Source: Micropterus salmoides | Taxonomy: Eukaryota > Chordata > Actinopteri > Centrarchiformes > Centrarchidae | Length of the DNA: 64,000 nucleotides | Reading direction: 5' to 3' | NCBI RefSeq assembly: GCF_014851395.1 | Contig: NW_024040928.1 | Location: 11,929,943 to 11,993,942 of the forward strand | Shown here: piece after piece, positions 34,641 through 46,479 of the stretch | Position numbering within the stretch: position 1 is the stretch's first letter | Layout: each line of letters opens with the position of its first letter | Program-made: the position numbers and the translations under genes | Notes under the pieces: model-generated | What the model was told of the DNA's origin: nothing | Seen by the model: the letters and a program-made list of their open reading frames with translations, nothing else | Databases searched by the model: none

Positions 34641-36425
34641 ACTAACATACTTATTTTAACCCGAACCACGATCTTTTCCTAAATCTAACATAGTAGTTTT
34701 GGTGCCAAAACCTGAGCAAACTGCGACCATTTCACAGTGACTGTTTATTATTGATACCATTAGGTCACTTGACTATGACGATGAAGGTCACATCACTATT
34801 GTTACCATGATGACGAAGGTCACCTTACTTTGTCCTTTCATGCACATTCAAAACTCATGAAATGTGCCTTCTGTAACGCGAAAAGCTTTATGCATAGACA
34901 TGAATGTCCGGCATGCTATTTGATATCACGTTGGTCTGTCCTCTTCTCAAAACCAGATGACCCAGCCCACCTGTTGTTACCACCAAATGCTGAGCTGATT
35001 TTTACACCCACACACACACAAAGAAGCACACCAACTGCTGCTGCCGCCTCCACACCAAAGGAATGAACAACAATGTGCGTGCAGGCGACTATCACTATTT
35101 GAGGGCAAATGAAAGGCGACATAGGTGTTGAGTCACTTGTTGCAAACTTTATGACAAACTGCTTATGAAGTAATCTTTGGGGGGATTAGCCTATCAGTGC
35201 CACAGGTTGAGTGTCACGAGTTGACATATTCCACTTCTATTGTGCTACATTTCAGCAGAACATATTGCACTTTTTACTCCTCGACATTTATATGACAGCT
35301 GACGAGTTACCGTAAGTAAGCTCATAAAATACAACACATTGATATAGATTAAACCAGTGATTCCCAACTTAACAACAAAGGAGTCGTGTCTAGTTGGGGC
35401 ACCTTGTCATGTTTCAAATGTCTAGAAGTTGTGAATCATAGAGTGATGTCCTGTATAAATGTTTCAGATCACTGAAATATCTGACCCAAAGAGGTAAAAT
35501 GATCTGATGCTACGTTTGTAATAAGAATAAGCTGATAAAATAATTCCTTTCTCAAAACCTCATTATATTTTAAATGTAGCTTATGTGCACGGATAATGAA
35601 AGCAGTGATTTACATGTCAATCATTCCTCTTGGTTACATTTTAGCAATTACATGAAGAGGGAAGGGGGTATAAGGTTATTGAGCATTTCAACATACAAAG
35701 CAAATATTTTCTAGCGCAGTTGTTCTGAAGGGATCTCCCTTGACACATCTGGGAGATCCCAGATGTGTAAAGGAAAAGACAGAAAATATATCGTCTTTGT
35801 TTCTCATGAAATACTGAATACTTTCAACCCTCACTTGAAACAAATACTCTTTTGTTAAGCCACTCAGATGAGGCCCTAATCAGCATTAAGGGGGCACAAG
35901 TACTGTACGTGTAGCTTCATTTTAAGGGGTCACAAGCCAAACAGGTTTGGAACTACTGGTTTAACAGGTGCGTAGGAGAATCAAGAGTGAATTGTGAGTT
36001 CCAGACTCAAGGATCTGGAAAAATGTTGTAGTCATATATTTGATGTAACAAGCCACAGTGTGGTATTTAGCCATTATTATCTTTTAAATCCAAAATGGAA
36101 AGATAATTTAATGTATGTAAAGTAATTTATACAGCACACTTCAAACCCCATTGGAGGAAATGACATATTAATAGCTCACACTGTAGTTTACGTGGACTAT
36201 AGATTACAACACGCATGGTCATTATTTTTGCTTATTCGACCATAACATCAAAATTCCCTAAACATCATTTAAGTGTCAGCTCTCCACCTTATAAAGTTTG
36301 TCAGCATATCATTAGTAGCAGCTAACCTTTAGTAGAAGAATAACTGCGTGGACTGTGCATGGACCTCCAGCATTCAGTAACGTCAGTATCAGATCATTAT
36401 TATAAAGTTCAGCCAGAGTGAAATG
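34641..36425. other. No gene recognised
   Basis: AT-rich spacer; a small hairpin GGGATCTCCC...GGGAGATCCCAGATGTG lies at 35729-35768. Nothing else supportable. Confidence 0.35.
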
Positions 36426-36439
36426 GATTTTCACAGTAC

Positions 36440-36660
36440 CTTGGACTTTGATTTTGCTGGATGTTCAGTGATAACCTTCAGTCCTTTAAAGGCTCGGGAA
36501 AATGTACTGTTACCATAGAAACACGCATGTAACTCCTTCGTTAAATCCTCTTTGGCCCCAGTTGATTGTGAGAAAAAGACGATGGAGGCAACACTCAAAT
36601 CCAGCAGCAAAAAGCGCCCAGCAATTGTGTTAAGCTGGATCACTGCAGGTCTAAAAATAC
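36440..36660 (-). promoter_or_regulatory. Speculative muscle promoter and first exon for triadin
   Basis: On the minus strand GTATTTTTAG (36660-36651) matches nine of ten positions of the MEF2 consensus and could also serve as a TATA-type box. Downstream is a frame open to a CCAAG/GTACTG donor (about 36440) in phase 0, the phase at which triadin exon 2 begins. The frame's protein shows no triadin similarity, so it would act as a mostly noncoding leader if real. This rests on position, phase and one motif only. Confidence 0.15.
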
Positions 36661-39600
36661 CCCAAGACCTTCCCCACAGGAGAAAATGGAAGGAAATCCA
36701 GTGAACTATTCTTTGTTGTTTTTTTGTTTTTTTTGTATTGGTCCTGTTAATTTCGAAGTGCCTCTTTTAGGTTTCCATTTGTGTCCAAGAAATTCTTGAG
36801 TTAAAGTTTCTGAGATTGAGTTTCTAGCTGGTTAAATGCTGGAAGAGAGTGAGACGAACGAGAAGCAAAAGGGAAGGGGTTGACCTACTGAGAGTCACCC
36901 TGCCCCCCTCTGAGGGTCCAAAATAGAGAGATAGCGGAGGTGGAGGGAGGGAGAGATGGAAGGGGAGATTTCAGAGGGATGGGAGGAGTGAAGAGAGAGA
37001 GAGGAGAGGGAGAAAACAGGATGCATAGGAGCAGAAGATCAAGGGATGGAGAAGTGAACGAAAGAGGAGGAATGAAGCGAAGAGATGAAGGACTGAAAGT
37101 CCTCCTGTGGTATGTGTCTCGGAAACACGGAGCTTATTAATCAAGTTATAATGATGGAGGCAGCCAGAGGCAGCTAACACCTGATGTTACACCTGTGTTT
37201 TCGCTTCTGCACTATACTGACCTGTTCACTGCAAAATACCAAGGCAATTCCCCTACACCTGTAAAGTGAATGAAGTACTACTATCACTGATTTTGTTATT
37301 GTCTGTTTTAATATGATTTCACAGTATTCAGTGATTGATGGGTCCACAGCACCAGTAAGTAGTTTTAACACAACAGGAGATGGATTCACTGCCAACCCTT
37401 GACAACAACTTAAAAAATAAAGGGCTTTAAACTTCCAAATCTCCTTACCACTCTTGCACTTCCTCCAGGGGAAACATGTTTCCTCCTGAGCGCCCCACCT
37501 TGTAAAATAGAGGTCAAACGGAAGAGTAAATAAGTGAATAAATATCTAGCTGAGCCCCATGTGAGTTCTTAAGCCCCATCAGAACCTGTTTTTGAGTCCC
37601 AGTTTAAACGAGGGTGTGTGTGTCTGTGCGAGAGAGCAGTGGGAAGGAGTAACCTGACCCCCAGTCTTGCCCTGGGAGCCTGCACTGCAGAGGCTATAAT
37701 TAGAGATACAGAGAGCAGCTGGTGTTAACATTGGACTGGGCTGCTTTATATGTAGGGCGCACAGAGGGCTGGGGGGGGGGGACACAACACATACACACAA
37801 AATTCATGTCCTATCTTAAGACCATACGAGAGAAAACGCTAGGGACTGTATGAAAATGATTGGGGTGGGGAGGGGGTTGACCATTTTACTTTTTAAAAAA
37901 GCAACACCCTCCCCAACATTGTTAATTTTAACTTTGGGCCTTTCCCTTGACTTACGAAATAATACCCCCATATCTCTAAATAACATTACACCACTGAATT
38001 GGTTCAAGTCATTTCACCATCAATAACTCAAAGAGGCAAAGGATGAAGAATATAAGATGTGTACCCTAATTTAAGTCTTAATATGTTAATAAAATAATAT
38101 AATTTGGTAACGTGTGATGCTCTAAAGCAGCGTGTTGCAGCTCAGTTTTATGTTTAATGTAAACGAGATCCTTTTCAGTTTTTAACTACATGTTTTTCAT
38201 GCCATGGCATATTTTCTCATTCTCACTACCTACCTCGAAGAAACCTTTTAGCTAGTTAAATCATAAAACTTCCCAGTCATTACACAAAATCAACATAAAA
38301 CAACACAACAATTCACATTCCAAAACAGTATATATATCAGCCCTGTAGAAAGACAAACTAACAAAGACAGACAGCCACACAGTTTCCAGTTGCTCTAATG
38401 TAAATTCAGCCTCAAATCAGGTACTGATTACATGGCTCCATTTCAGCTCAGCTCTCATAAATGTTTACTGTTGGCCTCATTGTAATTTTTAGTCTTAGTT
38501 TTTAGTTATTTATCTGTCATTTCCTTTATTTTTTGTCTGATAACTGCTGCATGCACACACACAAATGCACACACCCATGAGAGATGTTCTGATGAAACCA
38601 ACCATCCAAAGTAATTCTGATGAAACTAACAGCAATCAACAAGAACAACGCTCACGTCTGCATTACAGTTCACTGCGTGCTGCGTGAGTGTGTTTGTTTG
38701 ACAGAGGGATACATTGATACATTCCTTCCAGCTGTAACTCAAGATATTGAAGAGACAACACAAAGAAAAATCACACTCCAAACTGAGCAATATTTTTTGG
38801 CTCTTTTCTTTCTCAGGGACAAAGCGTGCTATCACCTCCAGCACCACTTCTCATGTAGACCCAAACCCCTAAGGTTCTGCATTATGTGTCTGCAACTTCC
38901 TACTTCCTTCATGCCTTTCAGCATGGTTGAGCTTTAAGTTTCTAGTGTTACACAGGCCCTTGTACATATCTCTCACTACCAGTACAGTATGACCTCAAGT
39001 CATACCTTTAACACTCCAATTACTGTCGTATCCAATGGAAAGAGAGTCCACTAAAAGCTCTTTTGTTAGTAAGTTAGTCAGAGAATCAAATTTAAAATAC
39101 AGCTACTGACTTAAGCCTGTGGCCTCTTACTATGCAGGGTCTACACAAGGTACAGAGAAACTACATTTATGCAACTGTCAATGTTCAAATTGAAATTTAA
39201 AACTTCCTGTTTCACTGCAGTTAATAATTGAACTTTTGTTCCCGCTTCATTTACGTTTTATCTCTTTTTATTTAATCTTTCTTATCCTGTTTTTGCAATT
39301 TGTAAAGTACTTTGATGTGCCACTGATGCAAAGAAAGACATTATATCCATCAATGCAAAATTGAAATGGGCTATATAAATAAATAACTTTGCCGATCGAA
39401 TAAGAATGAAGCTGGTGTTTTTCTATATTTTTCTTATTGTCCACAAATCCACATAGAGGCCAGTAGTAGTCACATATAGTTTCATTTAACATGTAACAGG
39501 AGTTCATGGTTTGGTTGATTTGTTATGGACTACTGTCAGCTGTGGATTAATACACATTTAGTGCTCTAGTATAAATGTATGGCAGCAGGATGGTGTCTGT

Positions 39601-40270
39601 GTAAATTGCTCAAAATAAACAGTGCCCATGTTTGTTAAAATTACATGTGGACATGTCACCCAGTGAAACAGTGGGAATCATTGATCTGTTTATAAATGTT
39701 TTTGGAAAACAATGTAGGAATAAGACATATCAGCGTTTGGCTACACATACTTATTAGTCGGATCAAATGCGGTTGGTTTTTGCTCTTTTAACAGACTTTA
39801 TTGGCGAAATATCCTATCCTGTAATCATTTATTAAAACTGACTAAAAGCAAATTTTCAACCAAATGATACTTCTCATCATTATTATCTATTTAGATTTTC
39901 CAATTTATACAAATCTCTCAATATTTGGTTTGCCTTTTGTAGGTCATTATAAAGGCTCATATTTTCACCTGTTTTAGGAAGAAAATCACATATGAAATAA
40001 TGACATTAATAATAAAGCAATTGAATTGCCTACTTAGGCTTACTTCAAGGCTTCAGACACCCATGGTCCACCAACACACGTTTACATCTGTCTGACCTTC
40101 TGTCTGACCTTCCTATTGTTTTTCTTGTACCTGAAAATGCAAGAAGACAGAAGAGGCAATAAGTGTAATAAGTGCATGTTTACAGCCATCTATTTCACAG
40201 TGACACGAGAACAAGGGAATAAATTTGGTATAGCTATCATTTTTTATCTGTTGGAATTGATCAAAAATAT
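36661..40270. other. No gene recognised
   Basis: Purine-rich 36930-37100 and G-run sequences (37771-37780) keep chance frames open. A LINE-like tail is at 39298-39386. No exon of triadin or another gene could be supported. Confidence 0.35.
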
Positions 40271-40279
40271 GTGATATCC

Positions 40280-40823
40280 TACAGGTAAGCTCCACGATGA
40301 GGCGTCATCGTCTCCAGTATGATCCCCTCCCTTCGGAATCTGGGCCGCAGGGCAGTATTCCAACATGATAACAACCCCAAACACACCTCCAAGACGACCA
40401 CTGCCTTGCTAAAGAAGCTGAGGGTAAAGCTGATGGTCTGTAACATCCTCCAGCTCTGTGATGTCGTCATGGAGGAGTGGAAGAGGACTCCAGTGGCAAC
40501 CAGTGAAGCTCTGGTGAACTCCATGCCCAAGAGGGTTAAGGCAGTGCTGGAAAATAATGGTGGCCACATAAAATATTGATGCTTTGGGCCCAATTTGGAC
40601 ATTTTACTTAGGGGTGTACTCACTTTTGTTGCCAGTGGTTTAGACATTAATGGCTGTGTGATGAGTTATTTTGAGGGGACAGTAAATTTACACTGTTATA
40701 CAAGCTGTACACTCACTACTTTACATTGTAGCAAGGTGTCATTTCTGCAGTGTTGTCTCATGAAAATATATAATCAAATATTTACACACATGTGAGGGGT
40801 GTGCTCACTTTTGTGAGATACTG
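40280..40823 (+). mobile_element. 5'-truncated Tc1-like element, copy A
   Basis: The right terminus CTCACTTTTGTGAGATACTG is followed by target TA (40824-40825). The 3' noncoding part matches the reverse complement of the left part of copy B (51987-53348). The left terminus and the N-terminal two-thirds of the transposase are missing. Confidence 0.85.
40319..40579 (+). pseudogene. Tc1-like transposase fragment, copy A
   Basis: The frame encodes PSLRNLGRRAVFQHDNNPKH followed by TSKTTTALLKKLRVK, then jumps to NILQLCDVVMEEWKRTPVAT and the usual C-terminus ending GGHIKY. Compared with the family, about 30 residues including the segment with the third catalytic acid (NPIEHLW) are deleted in frame, while the second catalytic aspartate (QHDN) remains. 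The N-terminal DNA-binding half is absent. Inactive remnant. Confidence 0.85.
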
Positions 40824-41128
40824 TAAATCTGGAAGGCGGCCAGAAACACAACTCTAAATGAAAACTAATGTTGCTCCGTGCTTGCTGGATGTGTAAATAA
40901 GCAACTGTAAGTGGTAGTACGTCAGTTTTGTGTTCATAGCTCATTTCTACTGCCCAACAAGTGGCTAGAAAATCAGTTGTTGCATTTTAAGGACATTTTC
41001 AACAAAAGTCATCTCACATATACTTTAATAATATTTGAGTGTCTTTTAGCCAGTATACTGAGAATCTCCACACTGACGCAAAACCCTTTTAACACAAAAT
41101 GTGTGTGACAACCTGTCATTGTACTGTA
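40824..41128. repeat. Duplicated segment flanking Tc1 copy A (partner at 53349-53594)
   Basis: From TAAATCTGG at the element boundary through CGGCCAGAAAC, TGTTGCTCCGTGCTTGCTG, AGTTGTTGCATTTTAAGGAC and ACACTGACGCAAAACCC to TACTGTAT, it closely matches 53349-53594. This copy has 60 extra bases (40902-40961) that the partner lacks; the indel is bounded by AAG on both sides. No gene is recognised in it. Confidence 0.85.
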
Positions 41129-41755
41129 TCGACGTAGGCTGTAAAAGACTAAAAGTATGTAATTGCTGCATGACTTTCAACTGTAAATGTATTTTGGGTC
41201 CACAGGCTGTCTCTGTGTGGTCTGTTAGTAATGCTGCCGCAGGGCTACAGCTACCTGTTTCGGGACTTGCTGACACCTGCAGGCCTTTTCACCAGCACAG
41301 GACAGCGAGGACATTGAGTCTGTGAACAGAAGTGAAGAACAGTCATACATCAACCATACATCTCTGCATCTCCATAACACTCTTCTTCATTACTTACTCA
41401 CTCTTTCACCTACCCACATGTTTCCCTGTTTTCATTCTCTCTACTCTCACCTTCCCTTCCTCCCTTCACAATTCTCTCTGCCTTTCTAACTTGGTGTCCT
41501 CCTTTCACCCTCACCTATTGGTCATCTCTATCTCTCTCTGCCTTGTCCTTGCTCTCCTTTTCATCTGTCCTCCTTTCCTTTCCTTTCAACCTGTTCTAGT
41601 TACACTACTCCCCTCCCCGCTCCATACCATCCATACCTGAAAAGTCTTCCTTCATTTCCATCTGCCTCTCTCTTTTCACCTCCTGCACTTATCTATCTCA
41701 ATCTATCTATCTACCTCACGCTTCCCCATGCCATCTTTGTTCCTCTCTCTTCCCG
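41129..41755. other. No gene; pyrimidine-rich stretch
   Basis: CT-rich plus strand from about 41390 to 41750 keeps a 102-codon frame open; low complexity only. Ends in TCTATC repeats before the CA array. Confidence 0.4.

Positions 41756-41758
<3 letters not shown>

Positions 41759-41811
<53 letters not shown>
41759..41811. repeat. (AC)n microsatellite 1
   Basis: About 26 AC units. Confidence 0.95.
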
Positions 41812-41812
<1 letters not shown>

Positions 41813-41930
41813 AATGCTTCTTATTAAATTAGTAATAATGTCACCATGCTCCCTCCCAGGAGGCCAGTGTTATTGACTTCATTATGCAAATGTAAATCAG
41901 CCCAAAGCTATACTACTGATGGGATAAGAC

Positions 41931-41933
41931 GTA

Positions 41934-42023
<90 letters not shown>
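41931..42023. repeat. (AC)n microsatellite 2
   Basis: About 45 AC units, interrupted near its start by a TACAC variant, only 120 bases from the previous array. Confidence 0.95.
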
Positions 42024-42024
<1 letters not shown>

Positions 42025-43205
42025 TTTGTTGGCCGAGCATGCTGGCCAGGAAAAATTTCTTGCTGTTTCAGATAATTATGTCAACCAGTGGAGCTGATGT
42101 GTGTATTAGCATGAAATCTGCTAAATCCAACAGGCCAGGGGCTTATTATATCTGTCTTGGAGTGACAGTGCATTAGTGCAGAATAGAAAAGAATAGAAAA
42201 GAATAGAACATGAATGCCCACAATGCAAAATATGTAACTGAATGTTTCACATTTTTACCACCTCAGATACCTTTGGAAAACTAAAATGTAAAATTATAGT
42301 TGGTTTTTGAAGACTTTCTCTACCTCAGTGACCAGTAATCTAAGGATTGGTGGTTTGATCTCCGCCTCCACTTGTCCACATGTCAGAGTTTCACCCCGTA
42401 TGTGTGCTTGGTTAGGAAAAATTAAGTATTTGAACAAAAACCATCTGCCAGGTGAATGTCATATTTCATTTAACAGATTCATTTTATTATACTAAACAGT
42501 GAAGAATGTATTCACTCACAGATCTTTTGAGATTTCTGGCCACCCAAATCTAAAAGGCCTATTCCACATTGTTTAGGCTCTTCACTTTTTTTTTAATGGC
42601 ACCTTTAACAAACATTTTTGGCTGCGAATAACTCTTCACAGCAAACAGACTGATGGGAATGCAGGGTAGGTGCATATACCCAACAAGTACCTGAATGGCC
42701 TGAGTGTGCTTCTGGAGTAATGTTGGCTTTGTGGCTTGGCCGGAAAGCGAAATTCCTCTCATCTTAACTCTGATCTGCCAGGCGTGCGGTTCTTTCCGTC
42801 GTACTGGCACACACTAGTCGCTGTCGCCAAACCATGCTGTGACTTGATACAAGTTCACAGACCTGGAAACATACTGGAGGGTACATAGTAAACACACATG
42901 CACACACACTTTCAAAAACAGTATTGGCAGAAGCAGGCTCGACAGATGGAAAGACAGCAGAGAGCAGGGAGGAAGTGGAAATTAAAATCACAGTGTCAGA
43001 AAGGACAATTAGAGCTCACGGATTAATATTACATGTACATTGGCTGACTAAATATTAACTAGAGGAAATCATTTTGAGGTAATTTATCATTTTAAAAATA
43101 TAATGTATTTTTGCTATATTTAAGCCAGTTGGTCATGTTGGTCCAGACAACAACTAAAGGTTATACAGACATTCTTTGGTGATCGCTTGACTTTTCATCT
43201 AGTGC
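42024..43205. other. No gene; remnant of a common fish repeat near 42310-42410
   Basis: CAGTGACCAGTAATCTAAGG ATTGGTGGTTTGATCTCC is a block I recognise from dispersed fish repeats. The remainder has no exon-like structure. Confidence 0.3.
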
Positions 43206-43210
43206 CATCG

Positions 43211-43690
43211 TAAATTCAAATGATCTCTTCAAGTACTTTGGAATCACCCTTGATAATAAACTCAAGTTTGATCATCACACTACCAACATCCACAAACGCT
43301 GCCAACAGAGGCTCTCCGCCATCCAGAAACTCAGCGGGCACTCTCAGTCACACCCCACCTTCTGCTCCTTCTGTACAGGAGCAGCAAGAACTTTGTCTTC
43401 ATCTACTGTTCCATATGCACCACGCTCACTGTCACCAACCTGAACAAACTTTTAAAAATCACACTCAATGCCTCTAAAATGATCCGACTCCCTGCTCCCA
43501 ACCTCCCATCCCTCATCGACACTGCCGTTACGCACAGAGCACTTATCATAGCACATGACTGCAGCTATTCCTTAAACTCATGCTTCACTTTACTCCCATC
43601 AGCACAGACCTCGAATTTGTAAAAAAATGCACGCTACAGAAAGAGCTTTGCCTTCTGCCATCACTGCCCTTGACAAACTATAGCAATTAC
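43211..43690 (+). pseudogene. Non-LTR retrotransposon reverse transcriptase fragment (L2/Rex-like)
   Basis: Reading NDLFKYFGITLDNKLKFDHH then TTNIHKRCQQRLSAIQKLSG matches the conserved YLGxxIDxxLxFxxH and QRLxxLRKL block near the C-terminal end of fish LINE reverse transcriptases. After a frameshift near 43335 the product continues in another frame through YCSICTTLTVTNLNKLLKIT and PAPNLPSLIDTAVTHRALII to FTLLPSAQ. Frameshifts and stops mark it as dead. The clade cannot be fixed from this fragment. Confidence 0.75.
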
Positions 43691-44439
43691 ATTCAAATTG
43701 ACCCATGTTGTAGAGATATTTCAATAGATCGATCTAGCTACTACATTGATTGACATAAAAGCTTATACTTTAGTCTTTCCTGTATGGCTGAGAGCAGTAA
43801 CTAGACAAGCTGAAGCTGAGGAAAAACATGGTTTATGGTTTTCAGGCTGACTGGACCAGTCTATTTTGGACTGATTTTTAGAAAGAAAATAATTTACATA
43901 GACGATGTAAGATGAAATGATGACAGATGCAAATGCAACTAAAATCTGCACTCTGCCTTTTTGTAAACTTTAAAACAATATTCAAATAATAATATAATTC
44001 ATTTATTTAAAATTTACTACATTTAATGATTTAAATGTAGCTTAACCTCACTGCAAAGCTAACAGCAGCTACCGCTAATCTGCTATGCTAGGCTAGTTAG
44101 CCTACCTTTTAGCATTCACAGGTTTAGCTTTTTTTATATGTTACCAGATTTAGCTGCTACCTTATTTAAGTGAGATAACAAAATAAATTACCAAGATATT
44201 AGTTTATCAAAATTGTCTTATTTTAATTAGGAAACTGCTGGGAGGGGGATTCACTAGCTAGCTTGAACTAAATTTGTCACTCTTGCTTTGACTGTTTTGT
44301 TTTAAGCCAATTTTATTGTAAAAATCACATTTCTAAATCTACATGTTAAAGCAAATACAGTAACAAGTGAGTTTGCTCAACTTTTTATTTTGGCCATCAG
44401 CACCTCAAAATTTCCCTCTTTCCCTCTCTAGTTTATGAC

Positions 44440-44600
44440 CAACTACATGCAAAACTAAGTGACCTAGTGTTGTCAGCAAGTGTTAACAACACGCAAAACT
44501 TAGATGACAAACATGGTAAACATTATACTGACTAAACATCAATATGTTAGCATTGTCATTGTGAGCTGGTTAGCATGCTGGGAATATGCTTACTCAGGCT
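44440..44600 (-). repeat. 'gctaac' dispersed repeat, inverted copy 2
   Basis: Reverse complement of the family at 11130-11440: ACATGGTAAACATTATACTG, AATATGTTAGCATTGTCATT, GAGCTGGTTAGCATGCTG. A short related cluster also lies at 44040-44110. Confidence 0.45.
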
Positions 44601-44604
44601 GTAG

Positions 44605-46190
44605 TCTATTAGTCTTGTTCAGACAGTGTTATAAAATGATTTTTTGTCAAAGACAGGAAAGTAAAAGATAGGTCACAGGTTAAATAAAGAAAAAGAAAGC
44701 TGAGAAAAGTCACAATGACATTAATAACAAAGCTGATTAAAAACATAGCCAAGGATCAAAAACTGAAGCCACCACAGGAGAATGAAGTAAAGGACCTGAC
44801 TGTATAGTTTAAAGAACCCATTTACTGACTGACTCACTGACCTGGTGCCAGACCAATCTGTCAGTCCAATACATCAGATTCAGTCTTGGTATTGTTGGAA
44901 GGAGCTCTTAGCCTGACAGGCACACATCCTTACATCTATTTCCAGATTCTCTTTCAGTCCATCTACAGCAACAGAAAGAAGGTAAACATGGAGTTGAAAT
45001 TTTCAACCACCTCGTCTATACACAACAGTTAACTTGACGGCTCAGAATTCGACAGTACAACCAGGTAAATTTTAACGTTTTGGTGTTACTCATTCATTGA
45101 TGGATTGTGTTAGAGACAGACAAACTAAATCTCCGCATTCCTATTTGCCTGTCTATCTGGCTGACTGATTTAGTGACTCACTGATAAATGATATAAAAAC
45201 AGCTATAAAACACAGTTATTCTGGGAGATGATGCTTTTGCTTCTTGACTGTCTGGTCAGAAGGCATTAGAAATGAGGACCTGCGCACCAGACACCTCATG
45301 CATTTTTAACCAATCAATATCCTCTTTTCTCTTTTCAGTTTTCTCTGCCTCGCTCTGTTCTTTGCTTCCCATTCTTGCTTGCTTCCTCTCTGCTGTACTG
45401 CTATTGTTTTGTTCCCTCTTTCTGTGTTGCCTTTTCTCCTTGAACTGCTGCAAAGTTTATTAATTTGTCTAATCGCTCTCATCTTACTCTGTCTGTGCTC
45501 TCTGTCCATGTCTAGCCACAATATCTTTCTCATCTCAGTCTGTTGTCCTTCCTCTGCTCTTCCTCTCTCTGTTGCCCTTTGTTTTTCTTTGCTCCAGTCA
45601 CTACGCTCTCTGTGTCTTCATTCTCCCTGTCTTGTCTCCTTCATTAGATCACTAAATACTAGGGTTGTGAATGCCCTGCCCCATCTGACTAACTTTCGAA
45701 ATGTCCCAGTTTACATCGTCTTAATTAGAATAAGATCACAGTTTTTCTGAGCATCACAGCACAGATCCGAGAGTGAGCGAGTAGACATGTAGACATGCAG
45801 GCACTCACGTACCTGCCATTTCAAAGAGATTAATACAAAAATATTAAAGGGTTGGTTCACCAAATTACAAAAAATGACAATAAATTTTCTCACTTTCCTC
45901 TACTCATATCCTAGCCATGCAGATAGTTGGGGTTATATTTGCATGTTAAAATGTGAGAAAGCTTTTAATTGTAAATAATAAATGATTGTTGTAGGGATGT
46001 TTTCTGAACCACAAAGGTGATGGCTGCACAACAGCAGTAAAGAAGAAAAGATCACCCAGAATGTGAACTAATTGGCGCTATTATTGATAGAATCGATACT
46101 TTGTGGATACAATTCCTGTGCCAAATTCTAGTTAACTTTTACAGAGGAGCAATAGAAAGCATACTGACTGGAAACATCTCAAACTGGCAT
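44605..46190. other. No gene; pyrimidine-rich stretch 45310-45620
   Basis: CT-rich plus strand opens several frames, including Lys/Glu-rich ones on the minus strand that superficially resemble triadin. These lie upstream of triadin's membrane exon, so they cannot encode its luminal repeats. Confidence 0.35.
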
Positions 46191-46199
46191 GAGATGGGC

Positions 46200-46475
46200 A
46201 CATGTCAGGACAGGACTGCTCTGCAGCGGGTAATAAAAACCGCTTAGAAGGTCATTGGTCCCATCTCCCAAGCATCAGTGACATCGGTGAGGTGAGGTGC
46301 CAACCCAGACCCCAAAGGATATTAAAGGACACACCCAGCCACAGCCTGTTCACCCTGTTGCTGTCTGGCATGAGATACAGATGTATTTGCTGTTGTACTA
46401 GACTCCAGAGCAGTTTCTTCCCCCAGGCTGTGAGACTCCTTAATTCATCTTCAGCACTGCACCATGTAAAATAGT
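46200..46475 (+). pseudogene. Second non-LTR reverse transcriptase C-terminal fragment
   Basis: The frame encodes HWSHLPSISDIGEVRCQPRP and QRILKDTPSHSLFTLLLSGM then TRLQSSFFPQAVRLLNSSSA. The SLFTLLPSGxRYR...SFFPxAVRLLN pattern is typical of the extreme C-terminus of fish CR1/L2/Rex-type LINE proteins. The upstream part is frameshifted. It may be from the same family as 43211-43690 but is separated by about 2.5 kb. Confidence 0.75.
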
Positions 46476-46479
46476 TATA

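Noticed and set aside
45256..45533. Lys/Glu/Arg-rich minus-strand frames resembling triadin luminal repeats
   Set aside because: They are upstream of the triadin membrane exon, so order is wrong; composition reflects a pyrimidine-rich plus strand.
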